From Desulfotignum sp. (GTDB lineage Bacteria; Desulfobacterota; Desulfobacteria; Desulfobacterales; Desulfobacteraceae): a DNA stretch of 14,083 nucleotides. This document shows, piece by piece, positions 1-7,276 of the stretch. The position numbers and the translations under genes were made by a program. The stretch is taken from positions 1-14,083 of the forward strand of contig JAIPDY010000070.1 of the NCBI GenBank assembly GCA_021737445.1, in the 5' to 3' direction. Each line of letters opens with the position of its first letter. Position 1 is the first letter of the stretch. The notes under the pieces were generated by a model, which was not told where the DNA came from, made no database searches, and worked only from the letters and a program-made list of their open reading frames with translations.

Positions 1-384
1 TCCCTGCTGCCGCAATCCTTTTCGAGAATCGATAAGCTCAGACTGCTTTAATGTCTGTTTGTTAATCCGGCCGCTGTGTTCTTCCTGATAATCGTAAACC
101 CGCCTCTCCATGATGCTTTTCCTGAAAACCTCTGCCACATCTGACGGCGGACATGCCATCAGATCAGTGAACTGCTTCCCGGCAAATTCATACCACACAG
201 CCTTTTTTTCCTGCTGCCAGGCGGAAAGATACAACATGGCAGGAGTGAACGTTTTATCAAATGCTTTGAGCCGGCTGATATTTTTTGCAACATATGATTT
301 CAGTGGCTCACTGAAATCTTTGTGCAGTATTTTGCCATAATAATCCCCGTTTTTCAGAATCTGGGTGTAAGGATTTTGTTCCAT
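1..384 (-). CDS. N-terminal part of an uncharacterised, probably signalling protein (cut by window edge)
   Basis: Reading leftwards from ATG at 384-382, the frame stays open to the first base of the window, giving 128 codons with no stop; the C-terminal remainder lies outside. The protein begins MEQNPYTQILKNGDYYGKIL and continues as a soluble, mixed-charge region with no signal peptide or membrane segment. Near the visible end (about residues 105-125) it becomes polar and helix-prone, as expected of a linker leading into another domain. A modest purine-rich ribosome site (AAAGAGA) lies about 10 bases before the ATG. It follows the response regulator on the same strand after 94 bp, so it is probably the third gene of a two-component signalling cluster. 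I do not recognise a named domain in the visible part. A sensor or diguanylate-cyclase type N-terminus is a guess from context only. Confidence 0.6.
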   Translation of the reverse strand, partial: MEQNPYTQILKNGDYYGKILHKDFSEPLKSYVAKNISRLKAFDKTFTPAMLYLSAWQQEKKAVWYEFAGKQFTDLMACPPSDVAEVFRKSIMERRVYDYQEEHSGRINKQTLKQSELIDSRKGLRQQG

Positions 385-478
385 TATCTGCGTGTCTCTT
401 TCTTTTTTCAAATAACCCGGGCCATGACCCATGGATCAGGTACGTCAATACAAATATCACTCCTGGGTCAGGTTTATG

Positions 479-850
479 TCATATATGTTTTTTGATCTTT
501 TTTTTGATTTCACTGGTCACAAAGGGTTTGGTAATATAATCCGCACCACCGCATTTAAGGCACTTTTTTTTCTGGTCCGGTTTATCCATGGCTGTGATGA
601 AAATGATGGGAATGTCTCTGGTTTCAGGATCTGATTTCAATTTTTTGCATACCTGGAATCCATCCATTTTCGGCATGACAATGTCAAGGAGAATCAGATC
701 CGGCTTATTGGTCCTGGCAAACCGAATGGCATCCCGGCCATTGAGGGACACCCCTATCTTGTAATCGTTCTTAAGGGTCTGTACCAGAACATCCACATTG
801 GTTTTGGTATCGTCAACAATCAAAATGGCGGGGTTACTGCCGGCTCTCAT
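479..850 (-). CDS. Stand-alone CheY-like response regulator receiver protein
   Basis: A single phosphoreceiver domain of 123 residues fills the whole protein; there is no DNA-binding or enzymatic output domain. Seen in the sequence: the acidic pair D13-D14, the phospho-acceptor D56 in LLDIVMPKMDG, the switch Thr T86 in FITA, and K108 followed by Pro (TKPF). All the residues needed for phosphorylation are therefore present. A GGAG ribosome site sits about 9 bases before the ATG. It lies 45 bp downstream of the hybrid kinase on the same strand and is most likely co-transcribed with it. It probably accepts phosphate from that kinase and acts through protein-protein contact or as a phosphorelay intermediate. 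The precise output cannot be read from this window. The lysine-rich C-terminus (KKKIKKHI) is normal for a last receiver helix. Confidence 0.9.
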   Translation of the reverse strand: MRAGSNPAILIVDDTKTNVDVLVQTLKNDYKIGVSLNGRDAIRFARTNKPDLILLDIVMPKMDGFQVCKKLKSDPETRDIPIIFITAMDKPDQKKKCLKCGGADYITKPFVTSEIKKKIKKHI

Positions 851-895
851 ATTAAAATTCTCCGTTTTCTGACCGTCACTTTTTAATAAACATTG

Positions 896-2476
896 TCACT
901 CCCGTGCTGCCGGCAGGTATATTTCCATATCTGTCCCGGCTTTTCCCCTGGATCTGACTCCTGTTACACCGCCATGCCGTGCAATGATCGCCTCACTCAG
1001 GGCAAGGCTCAGGCCAATGCCCTTTTTGATGTCCCGGGGTTTTGAAGAAAAATAGGGATCCAAAATTTGATGAACATCATTTTTATCAACACCACAGCCG
1101 TTATCCTGAACGGTTGCCTTGATGTAATGGCCCGGCTCAACAACAATTTCGCAACAACACGCTGCTTTTTCAATGGATACATTCTCCAGGATCACACTGA
1201 TAACCCCCTGCATCGGCGCCACGGATTCAGATGCATTGACAATAATGTTTCCAACCGCCTGTGACATCAATCTGGAATCAACTCTGCAGGGCCATAAATC
1301 CTTGGGAATGTCAATGGTATATTTAATGTCTGTGCCGGACAGCAGGGATCTGGCAACACGGGACACCACATGACTGAATGAGGTGTTTTTTTCCACCGGC
1401 TTTCCAGCACTGGAAAGAAAGGAAAATTCCCTGGTAAGGGCGCGTGCACTGCGGCTGATCTTCAGAGCATTGGCCAGAAACCGGTTCCTTTCCCGGGGGG
1501 TTGTGGAGGCCATGCCGGATAGTTCAATGTAATCAGCTATGCCGGCCAGCAGATTATCCAGATCATGGGCCACCCCTTTTGAAAAGGTGTTAATCACCTG
1601 TTTTTCCCTTGATTTCAGCTGGCGTGCCCGGACGGTTTTGGTTTCAGAGATATCTGTGGTAAAGCCGTCAACATGATGCAGCCCCTCTTTTTTATACGGC
1701 TGGCTGGATTTTTCATACAGCCATATGAGATCCCCATTCAGGCACGCAAACCGGTACTCGATATCCAGGGCGGCATGGTTCTTGAAGAGATTTTTATAGG
1801 CGGTTCTCACCCGCGCGGCATCGGCATGATAGACCCTGTCCAGCCATCCGCTTTTTCCCATCTCCTGGATCTTATCAATGGAAAAACCGGTTATCTTTTC
1901 CACGGCCGGGGTAATACAGGGAATGTTTCCTCTGGCATCCAGGGTCCAGACAGTACAAGGGAGATTGCGCAGCAGTCTGTTCTGGAGCTGTTCATGTTGT
2001 ATCAAGTCTTCCTGGCGCGTCAATGCATTCACAGACCGTTTTCTTCCTGTTTGTTGATCGCCGTCAGCCCCGATCTTCTTCCCGCGCCTGTCCTGAAAAC
2101 TTGACGAATATTCTGATAAAATAGTATCAATGGTTTTTAAAAGCGTGGCCGGATCAGCCGGTTTGGAGATAACCGCCCGTGCCCCGACCTTCCTGGCAAG
2201 CTTTCTGGCCCTGGCACCGGTCTGGGTGGAAGAATAAAATACAAACGGGATATGCTTGAGCGTATCATCCAGTTTACACAGCCTGCAAAATTGAAACCCA
2301 TCCATTTCAGGCATATGGATGTCTGAAATAACCAGATCACAGTGTTTAACCTGAAGCAGGCTGAGAGCTTTCTTACCACTGAGGGCGGATATGATGTCAT
2401 ATCCGTTTCTGGTTAACAGGACCTCCAGGACCTTCAGATTGACCTTGATGTCATCAACGATAAGGATGGTCTTCAT
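896..2476 (-). CDS. Sensor histidine kinase with N-terminal receiver domain (REC-PAS-HisKA-HATPase)
   Basis: A 526-residue soluble kinase without membrane segments, so probably a cytoplasmic sensor. Residues 1-120 form a receiver domain with D8-D9, phospho-acceptor D52 (ISDIHMPEMDG), S82/S83 and K105 (SKP). Residues about 165-280 form a PAS fold (NLPCTVWTLDARGNI; VDGFTTDISETK is the usual PAS/PAC end). The dimerisation/phosphotransfer helix carries H304 in GVAHDLDNLLAGI, a variant of the common HDFNN box. The ATPase domain shows the N box (N410, N414), G1 (D458-NGCG), F box (Y475-F476) and G2 (G486-IGLSLA). Receiver-first order suggests that phosphorylation of D52 by another kinase tunes activity. 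The ATG is preceded by GAGG at 7 bases. It heads a minus-strand cluster with a single-domain receiver. It diverges from the PEP-CTERM genes, but nothing links it directly to their control. Confidence 0.92.
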   Translation of the reverse strand: MKTILIVDDIKVNLKVLEVLLTRNGYDIISALSGKKALSLLQVKHCDLVISDIHMPEMDGFQFCRLCKLDDTLKHIPFVFYSSTQTGARARKLARKVGARAVISKPADPATLLKTIDTILSEYSSSFQDRRGKKIGADGDQQTGRKRSVNALTRQEDLIQHEQLQNRLLRNLPCTVWTLDARGNIPCITPAVEKITGFSIDKIQEMGKSGWLDRVYHADAARVRTAYKNLFKNHAALDIEYRFACLNGDLIWLYEKSSQPYKKEGLHHVDGFTTDISETKTVRARQLKSREKQVINTFSKGVAHDLDNLLAGIADYIELSGMASTTPRERNRFLANALKISRSARALTREFSFLSSAGKPVEKNTSFSHVVSRVARSLLSGTDIKYTIDIPKDLWPCRVDSRLMSQAVGNIIVNASESVAPMQGVISVILENVSIEKAACCCEIVVEPGHYIKATVQDNGCGVDKNDVHQILDPYFSSKPRDIKKGIGLSLALSEAIIARHGGVTGVRSRGKAGTDMEIYLPAARE

Positions 2477-2634
2477 TACTGCCTCACGGGGTGTTTAAAA
2501 ATCAGGTCTGCCATATTGATCCTACAGTGGTATGGCTGCGCTGATCAGCAGCGTTTTTTTTATAAAATTAGCAAACACTACCAAAGAACACAGATTAAAG
2601 TCAAACAATAATGCCGGGGTGCCGGAGAAAATAC

Positions 2635-2650
2635 AGGCATGCATTTTGCA
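2635..2650 (+). promoter_or_regulatory. Sigma-54 (RpoN) -24/-12 promoter ahead of the PEP-CTERM genes
   Basis: The sequence AGGCATGCATTTTGCA matches the RpoN consensus TGGCACG-N4-TTGCA/T. GG lies at 2636-2637 and GC at 2648-2649, with exactly 10 bases between them; the departures are the first T (A here) and the C of CACG (T here). Transcription would begin near 2661, leaving a leader of about 33 nt that contains the GGAGA ribosome site of the next gene. RpoN with the PrsK/PrsR regulators is known to control PEP-CTERM genes in other bacteria, so the position makes biological sense. No enhancer-binding activator is encoded in the window. Confidence 0.65.
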
Positions 2651-2683
2651 TTTCATTTGTAGAACAGGCAAATATTACTTTAT

Positions 2684-2688
2684 GGAGA
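2684..2688 (+). promoter_or_regulatory. Ribosome binding site that decides the PEP-CTERM start
   Basis: GGAGA ends five bases before the ATG at 2694. The frame is open much further upstream, but this site, together with the signal peptide that starts right after it, selects 2694. It rules out the in-frame ATGs at 2532 and at 2682; the latter overlaps the ribosome site itself. Confidence 0.75.
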
Positions 2689-2693
2689 AAACA

Positions 2694-3446
2694 ATGAGAC
2701 ACTTGATCGGTTGTCTGATACTGGCTCTGATATGGATGGCAAACCCGGTGCATGCAACAACCTGGACCATTGAAGATAGTTATATTGGCGGCAACTATGC
2801 ACAAGAGTATGCCAAAAATGGTGGGGATGTCATCGCTATAAACAGTTCTGAATTTGATATTGATCTGATGAATGTCACCATTGAGACAAACGGAGACGTA
2901 CTGGTTCAGATTGAAACACAATATCTGGACGGCACCCTCGGCACAACATATGGTGATCTGTTTGTCAGTATCAATGGCTGGAATCCTTCCGGGGATTCAT
3001 CTTCAGGATATAGTACTGACATCTATACAACAGGAGAATCCTGGGAATTTGCCTTAAATACAGTTTCCGGGAATATGTTTGCAGTCGATGAAGACAATAT
3101 CTGGCTGTCAGATGATGAGTTTTATTATGATCCCTACTCCTGGTACCGCCATGACCAGGAAGTGGTTTACAATCCCGGTGCTGATGAGATCTTTCTTCCC
3201 TATTCCTTTGGATTTGTCCATAACACAGATCTTGGATTAATTGAATACGCATTTAATCTGGAGGCTTTTGGACTGACCTGGGAAGATGAGCTTGACCTGG
3301 GGTTTCACTGGGCCATGACCTGTGCCAATGACGTAATTGAGGGCGGTATTCACAAAGCGGCCGTGCCTGAACCTGGCACCATGCTGCTGCTGGGGCTCGG
3401 CATCATGGGCCTGGGCGCGGTTGGCAGAAAAAAGCGGCGCACTTAA
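2694..3446 (+). CDS. PEP-CTERM sorting-domain exported protein
   Basis: A 250-residue exported protein. Residues 1-21 are a signal peptide with a hydrophobic core (LIGCLILALIWMA) and likely cleavage after VHA. The mature part is acidic, rich in Trp, Tyr, Asp and Gly, and predicted mainly beta-strand. It contains a single mature cysteine, C210, in WAMTCANDVIEGG. The C-terminus (about 224-250) is a classic PEP-CTERM signal: VPEPGT, a short hydrophobic helix, then basic GRKKRRT. Such signals are recognised by an exosortase (EpsH/XrtA type), which removes the tail and passes the protein to the cell surface or matrix. The domain between the two signals is not one I can name. The gene has its own sigma-54 promoter and lies 81 bp before a second PEP-CTERM gene, so the two are probably co-transcribed. 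No exosortase is in the window. Confidence 0.88.
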   Translation: MRHLIGCLILALIWMANPVHATTWTIEDSYIGGNYAQEYAKNGGDVIAINSSEFDIDLMNVTIETNGDVLVQIETQYLDGTLGTTYGDLFVSINGWNPSGDSSSGYSTDIYTTGESWEFALNTVSGNMFAVDEDNIWLSDDEFYYDPYSWYRHDQEVVYNPGADEIFLPYSFGFVHNTDLGLIEYAFNLEAFGLTWEDELDLGFHWAMTCANDVIEGGIHKAAVPEPGTMLLLGLGIMGLGAVGRKKRRT

Positions 3447-3527
3447 ATTAATATTTAAAAAAATGTGTAATTTTTTACCACATAAAAAGCAATAATTTAC
3501 TCAGTCATTTCAAAGGGAGATGTACCA

Positions 3528-4151
3528 ATGAAGTCAATTTACATGATAACCGGCATTATTTTTTGCACCATAATTTTGTGGACAGGCATGGGCACGGCCT
3601 CCACCATTGTGGGTGATTCTCTGGATCTGACAGAATATTTGAAAACCGCCACAGATCAACCGCCCGGCAACAAAATTGACAAAGACAATGAATACAACGT
3701 CAATGCACTGGTTGATCTGTACAACACAGATCCTGATAACTTTTTTGACCTGCCCGAAAATTTGACCCTTCTGGGAAAATGGGAAGATGGCGACTGGAAC
3801 AGCTGGAACGATGAAACTTTTTCAGAATTCACAGGTACATTTACCGGTAATGAGGGCGCCTGGAATGTCAGTGACGACTGGGATGCGACAGTTCCCCTTT
3901 ATTACAGCCTCAAAGCCGGCAGCACAAAAAGCGGCGGGGGGTTTGAGCTATGGTATACCGATGGCGTTACGAACGGGGCCTGGAACACATTCGGCCTGGA
4001 TTCTAAAGATCTGTCCCACATCTCCTTCTGGAAAGCTGACGGCAAGGTGGACCCTCCCACCAACCCTGTACCCGAGCCCGGCACCATGGCGCTGCTGGGG
4101 ATCGGCCTGGCCACTGTAGCCGGATACCGCCGAAAACGTTCTTGCCGGTGA
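3528..4151 (+). CDS. Second PEP-CTERM sorting-domain exported protein
   Basis: A 207-residue exported protein. It starts with MKSIYMITGIIFCTIILW, a signal peptide probably cleaved around residues 24-25 (GTAS). The mature region is acidic and Trp/Asn/Asp-rich (GKWEDGDWNSWND; AWNVSDDWDATVP) and ends with FGLDSKDLSHISFWK, an arrangement often seen just before PEP-CTERM tails. The tail (181-207) is VPEPGTMALLGIGL, a hydrophobic helix, then YRRKRSCR. A cysteine after the basic cluster is slightly unusual. The start is supported by GGGAG eight bases upstream. It shares no obvious body sequence with the preceding PEP-CTERM protein, so this is not a simple tandem duplication. A strong terminator follows 34 bp after the stop. 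The function of the body is unknown; a surface or matrix protein is the family expectation. Confidence 0.87.
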   Translation: MKSIYMITGIIFCTIILWTGMGTASTIVGDSLDLTEYLKTATDQPPGNKIDKDNEYNVNALVDLYNTDPDNFFDLPENLTLLGKWEDGDWNSWNDETFSEFTGTFTGNEGAWNVSDDWDATVPLYYSLKAGSTKSGGGFELWYTDGVTNGAWNTFGLDSKDLSHISFWKADGKVDPPTNPVPEPGTMALLGIGLATVAGYRRKRSCR

Positions 4152-4185
4152 CATGCCTTAATCCTTGATATATTATAATGTATCC

Positions 4186-4226
4186 AAAAAACCAGGGGAT
4201 CTGTTTTTTCATCCCCTGGTTTTTTT
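4186..4226 (+). terminator. Intrinsic terminator of the PEP-CTERM pair
   Basis: A perfect 15-bp inverted repeat (AAAAAACCAGGGGAT at 4186-4200 against 4211-4225) with a 10-base loop and a run of eight Ts at the 3' end (4219-4226). The A-run on the left makes it symmetrical, so it could also stop transcription coming from the other side. No minus-strand gene lies to its right before 7277. Confidence 0.92.
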
Positions 4227-4241
4227 GTGCCTGATAAGGCA

Positions 4242-4270
4242 TTGACAACACAGGGCAATTGGTATATAAA
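4242..4270 (+). promoter_or_regulatory. Sigma-70 promoter of the fusA operon
   Basis: A perfect -35 box TTGACA (4242-4247), a 17-base spacer, and the -10 box TATAAA (4265-4270, one mismatch from TATAAT). Transcription should start near 4277, giving a leader of about 140 nt before fusA. It sits just after the PEP-CTERM terminator, so the two units are cleanly insulated. A strong housekeeping promoter suits an abundant translation factor. Confidence 0.82.
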
Positions 4271-4354
4271 TTCTTTTTTCATACGCTGAATGTAACCCAA
4301 GGTTCAATTTTAATAAAATCGCACCATTAAACAGCTGAATCAAAAAATGGCAAA

Positions 4355-4389
4355 CCCCTTGCAATAATTGCGTTTTATTTCGCCAGGGG
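4355..4389 (+). promoter_or_regulatory. Possible hairpin in the fusA leader
   Basis: CCCCTTGC (4355-4362) can pair with GCCAGGGG (4382-4389) with one mismatch around a 19-base loop. Inside, the palindrome GCAATAATTGC (4361-4371) offers a competing small stem. The hairpin ends about 15 bases before the AAGGA ribosome site (4404-4408). There is no T-run after it, so it is not a terminator. A role in translation or mRNA stability is only a suggestion. Confidence 0.3.
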
Positions 4390-4417
4390 CAAATTTTATT
4401 CATAAGGATGATGTAAA

Positions 4418-6493
4418 ATGATCAGAGATCTAGAGCGGGTGAGAAATATCGGCATCAGTGCCCATATTGATTCCGGCAAAACCACACTTACAGAAAGGGT
4501 TTTGTTTTACACGGACAGGATTCACAAAATAAACGAAGTCAGGGGAAAAGATGGTACCGGTGCTGTCATGGATTCCATGGAGCTTGAAAGGGAGCGGGGC
4601 ATTACCATTGCATCGGCAGCCACCTATTGTGAATGGAAAAAACACAATATCAATATCATTGATACCCCAGGCCATGTGGATTTCACCGTGGAGGTGGAAA
4701 GGTCTCTGCGGGTGCTGGACGGGGTGGTGCTGATTCTGTGTTCCGTCTCCGGTGTCCAGTCCCAGTCCATAACAGTGGACCAGCAGATGAAACGGTATGA
4801 AGTCCCCTGTATCGCGTTTGTCAATAAATGCGACCGATCCGGTGCCAACCCGGTCAAAGTCACCCGGCAGCTGAGAAATAAACTGGGACACAATTCGGTT
4901 CTAATGCAGCTGCCCATCGGACTGGAAGACAAACACGAGGGTGTGATTGACCTGGTGGCCATGAAAGCCTGTTATTTCGAAGGAGAACACGGAGAACGTG
5001 TGGCAGTCAGAGAAATTCCTGAAAATATGATGGATGAAGCCAAATCAGCCAGAGAAGAGATGATTGATGCTGCCTCTCTTTTTTCAGATGCGCTCACTGA
5101 TGCCATTCTGGAAGAATCAGAGATCACAGATGACCTGATAAAAAGTGCGATCAGAACCGGCGTGCTTGCCAGACATATCACACCTGTTTTTTTAGGATCC
5201 GCGTATAAGAACAAGGCGGTCCAGCCTCTGCTGGATGCGGTGATTGACTACCTGCCATCTCCCCTGGATATCAATAATGAAGCCATTGACCTGGATAACA
5301 ATGAAGAAAGTGTTATCCTGGAGAGCCGTTTTGACAAACCCACAGTGGCCCTGGCATTTAAACTGGAGGACGGCCAGTATGGCCAGCTCACCTATATCCG
5401 GGTGTATCAGGGTTGTATCACCAAAGGTGACACCTTGATCAACTCCAGGGATGGAAAAAAAACCAAGGCAGGCAGGCTCATCCGAATGCATGCATCCCAG
5501 ATGGAGGATGTGGAGGAGATCCCGGCCGGCCATATCGGGGCCATGTTCGGGATTGACTGTGCATCAGGAGACACATTTGTATCTCCTTCCATCAATTATT
5601 CCATGCTGGCCATGCATGTCATGGAACCGGTTATTTCCCTTTCAATCGTACCCAAGGACAACAAAGCCCAGATCAACATGTCCAAGGCCCTGAACCGCTT
5701 TACAAAAGAGGACCCCACCTTTAAAACCTATGTGGATCATGAGACAGGTGAGACAATCATTCAGGGTATGGGCGAACTCCACCTGGAGGTCTATGTGGAA
5801 CGTATGAAACGGGAATACAAAGCTGAAGTCTCCACAGGCAAGCCCAGGGTCGCATACAGAGAAACCATTACCCAGAAGGCTCTGTTTAACTATACACACA
5901 AAAAACAGACCGGCGGTGCCGGTCAATTCGGCCGTGTGGCCGGTTTTGTGGAACCCTGTGAAGAAGAGTTTGAGTTTGTAAACAAAATCACCGGCGGCCG
6001 GATACCCACCCAGTATATTCCTGCCTGTGAAAAAGGATTTTCTGCCTGCATGGCAAAAGGGCCCAAACTGGAATTTCCGGTCACCGGCATCCGGGTGACC
6101 ATCGAAGACGGTGCCTACCATGCGGTGGATTCATCTGAAATGGCATTTCAGGCAGCTGCCAGAGGCGCATTTCTGGAAGCATATGGCAAAGCCAGACCGG
6201 TGATCAAGGAACCCATCATGAAGGTGGTCATTGAAACCCCCAACGAATTTCAGGGTTCCTGCATGGGATTGATCAACCAGCGGCGGGGAATTATCCAGGG
6301 GTCTCAGGAAGAAGGGGTCATGTCGGTTATTGAAAGCCAGGTGCCGTTGTCTGAGATGTTCGGTTTTTCCACGGTACTCCGGTCCGCCACCCAGGGCAAG
6401 GCCCAGTTTACCATGGAATTTTCTTCCTACAAGCAGGTACCGCAGTCCATTGCTGAAGAGATCATCAGACAGAAACAGGAAGAAAAAGCCTAA
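4418..6493 (+). CDS. fusA: Elongation factor G, mitochondrial/spd-type EF-G1
   Basis: A 691-residue translational GTPase that moves tRNA and mRNA through the ribosome after peptide bond formation. The G domain shows AHIDSGKTT (15-23), RGITI (60-64), DTPGH (82-86) and NKCD (136-139). The remainder covers domain II, domain III (MGELHLEVYVERM), domain IV with the tip loop KKQTGGAGQFGRV, and domain V ending FTMEFSSYKQVP. Several features match mitochondrial EF-G1 and the spirochaete/planctomycete/deltaproteobacterial (spd) EF-G1 group rather than E. coli FusA. These are Ser instead of Ala in AHIDSGKT, the stretch GKDGTGAVMDSMELERERGIT, and the GGAGQ loop. In organisms with the spd pair, EF-G1 does translocation and a separate EF-G2 does ribosome recycling; EF-G2 is not in this window. 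AAGGA precedes the ATG at about 9 bases. It is not next to rpsL/rpsG or tuf, unlike canonical fusA. Confidence 0.95.
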   Translation: MIRDLERVRNIGISAHIDSGKTTLTERVLFYTDRIHKINEVRGKDGTGAVMDSMELERERGITIASAATYCEWKKHNINIIDTPGHVDFTVEVERSLRVLDGVVLILCSVSGVQSQSITVDQQMKRYEVPCIAFVNKCDRSGANPVKVTRQLRNKLGHNSVLMQLPIGLEDKHEGVIDLVAMKACYFEGEHGERVAVREIPENMMDEAKSAREEMIDAASLFSDALTDAILEESEITDDLIKSAIRTGVLARHITPVFLGSAYKNKAVQPLLDAVIDYLPSPLDINNEAIDLDNNEESVILESRFDKPTVALAFKLEDGQYGQLTYIRVYQGCITKGDTLINSRDGKKTKAGRLIRMHASQMEDVEEIPAGHIGAMFGIDCASGDTFVSPSINYSMLAMHVMEPVISLSIVPKDNKAQINMSKALNRFTKEDPTFKTYVDHETGETIIQGMGELHLEVYVERMKREYKAEVSTGKPRVAYRETITQKALFNYTHKKQTGGAGQFGRVAGFVEPCEEEFEFVNKITGGRIPTQYIPACEKGFSACMAKGPKLEFPVTGIRVTIEDGAYHAVDSSEMAFQAAARGAFLEAYGKARPVIKEPIMKVVIETPNEFQGSCMGLINQRRGIIQGSQEEGVMSVIESQVPLSEMFGFSTVLRSATQGKAQFTMEFSSYKQVPQSIAEEIIRQKQEEKA

Positions 6494-6517
6494 GACCGCA
6501 ATATAAAGAGAGGGAAT

Positions 6518-7219
6518 ATGTTAAAAAAAGATCTCAGTCTCAGAAGTCCGATTGAAAAAATCATCGGCATTGAAAATATCACTGACAGCAGTTTTGGCGC
6601 GGTACTTTCCAGGGCAGGTGTCGGCAAGACCAGGTTTCTGGTTCAGATCGCACTGATCCAGCTGCTCAATGATGAAAAAATTGTACATGTCAGCCTGGAC
6701 GATTCCATGGGAAAAATCAATCTGCGTTACAATGAAGGATATACCAACCTTGTGGACAGTATCGGGTATGTGGATCCCCAGAAAGCGCTTCGTCTCTGGG
6801 ATGACATCAGCCTCAACAAAGTGGGCATCAGTTATAATGAAGCCAGCTTTGATACCACAAAAATAAAAGACTACCTGAAAAGCTTTAAAAAAGCCCGGCT
6901 GCCCCTGCCTGCCATCATGATTATTGACGGGCTCAATTTTGATGAAGATATCACAGATATTCTGGAAGATCTGAGGTCTTTGAATCAGGAATTTAACATC
7001 TCCATCTGGTTTGCCATGCAGACCCATCGGGATGAGAGCCTGAGCAAAGATGGATATCCTGTTCAGCTGGAAACCAGAAAACAGTTGTTTGACAAGGCGT
7101 TGTTTTTAAAACCGGTGAACAATAAAATCCAGGCTGTTGTACTCAAGGACGGCAACAAAACCAGTCAAAAATTTCTTTTGAACCCGGCCACCATGATGCT
7201 GGTGACAGAAGATAAATAA
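6518..7219 (+). CDS. RecA/KaiC-like P-loop ATPase of unknown role
   Basis: A 233-residue soluble protein that starts with an AGAGGG ribosome site and lies 24 bp after fusA, so it is almost certainly in the same transcript. Residues 31-38 (SRAGVGKT) form a Walker A loop whose first Gly is replaced by Ser; FLVQIALIQLL follows as the expected helix. VHVSLDDS (56-63) and the Walker B strand IMIIDGLN (133-140) fit the RecA/KaiC/DnaB-like ATPase fold, and WFAMQTHRDE (164-172) resembles the polar strand that follows Walker B in this class. There is no DNA-binding or membrane domain. I do not recognise a characterised family. Position suggests a role connected with translation or growth, but this is inference. 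A terminator follows 21 bp after the stop. Confidence 0.8.
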   Translation: MLKKDLSLRSPIEKIIGIENITDSSFGAVLSRAGVGKTRFLVQIALIQLLNDEKIVHVSLDDSMGKINLRYNEGYTNLVDSIGYVDPQKALRLWDDISLNKVGISYNEASFDTTKIKDYLKSFKKARLPLPAIMIIDGLNFDEDITDILEDLRSLNQEFNISIWFAMQTHRDESLSKDGYPVQLETRKQLFDKALFLKPVNNKIQAVVLKDGNKTSQKFLLNPATMMLVTEDK

Positions 7220-7240
7220 AACAGGATTTTAAAAAAAGAC

Positions 7241-7266
7241 GCCCCTGGCCGATGCATGCCAGGGGC
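7241..7266. terminator. Bidirectional intrinsic terminator between convergent genes
   Basis: A perfect 9-bp GC-rich stem (GCCCCTGGC / GCCAGGGGC) with an 8-base loop. On the plus strand TTTAAAAT follows. On the minus strand GTC and a run of seven Ts follow (complement of the A-run at 7231-7237), which makes it the better terminator in that direction. It separates the ATPase gene from the convergent acyltransferase-hydrolase gene, whose stop lies 10 bp away. Confidence 0.88.
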
Positions 7267-7276
7267 TTTAAAATAT

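Noticed and set aside
425..470. Inverted repeat TGACCCA / TGGGTCA between the receiver gene and the left-edge gene
   Set aside because: The arms are only 7 bp with a 32-base loop, the flanks do not pair and no T-run follows; too weak to call a terminator or operator.
1673..2104. 143-residue open frame on the plus strand
   Set aside because: Lies entirely antisense to the kinase gene, whose domains are intact; it has no ribosome site and no recognisable protein features.
2559..2564. TATAAA on the minus strand as -10 box of the kinase operon
   Set aside because: No acceptable -35 box at 16-18 bases; A/T-rich context makes a chance match likely.
3463..3483. A/T-rich hairpin between the two PEP-CTERM genes
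   Set aside because: Short, bulged ATGTG/CACAT stem without a proper terminator tail; the downstream gene lacks a visible promoter, so read-through is more likely.
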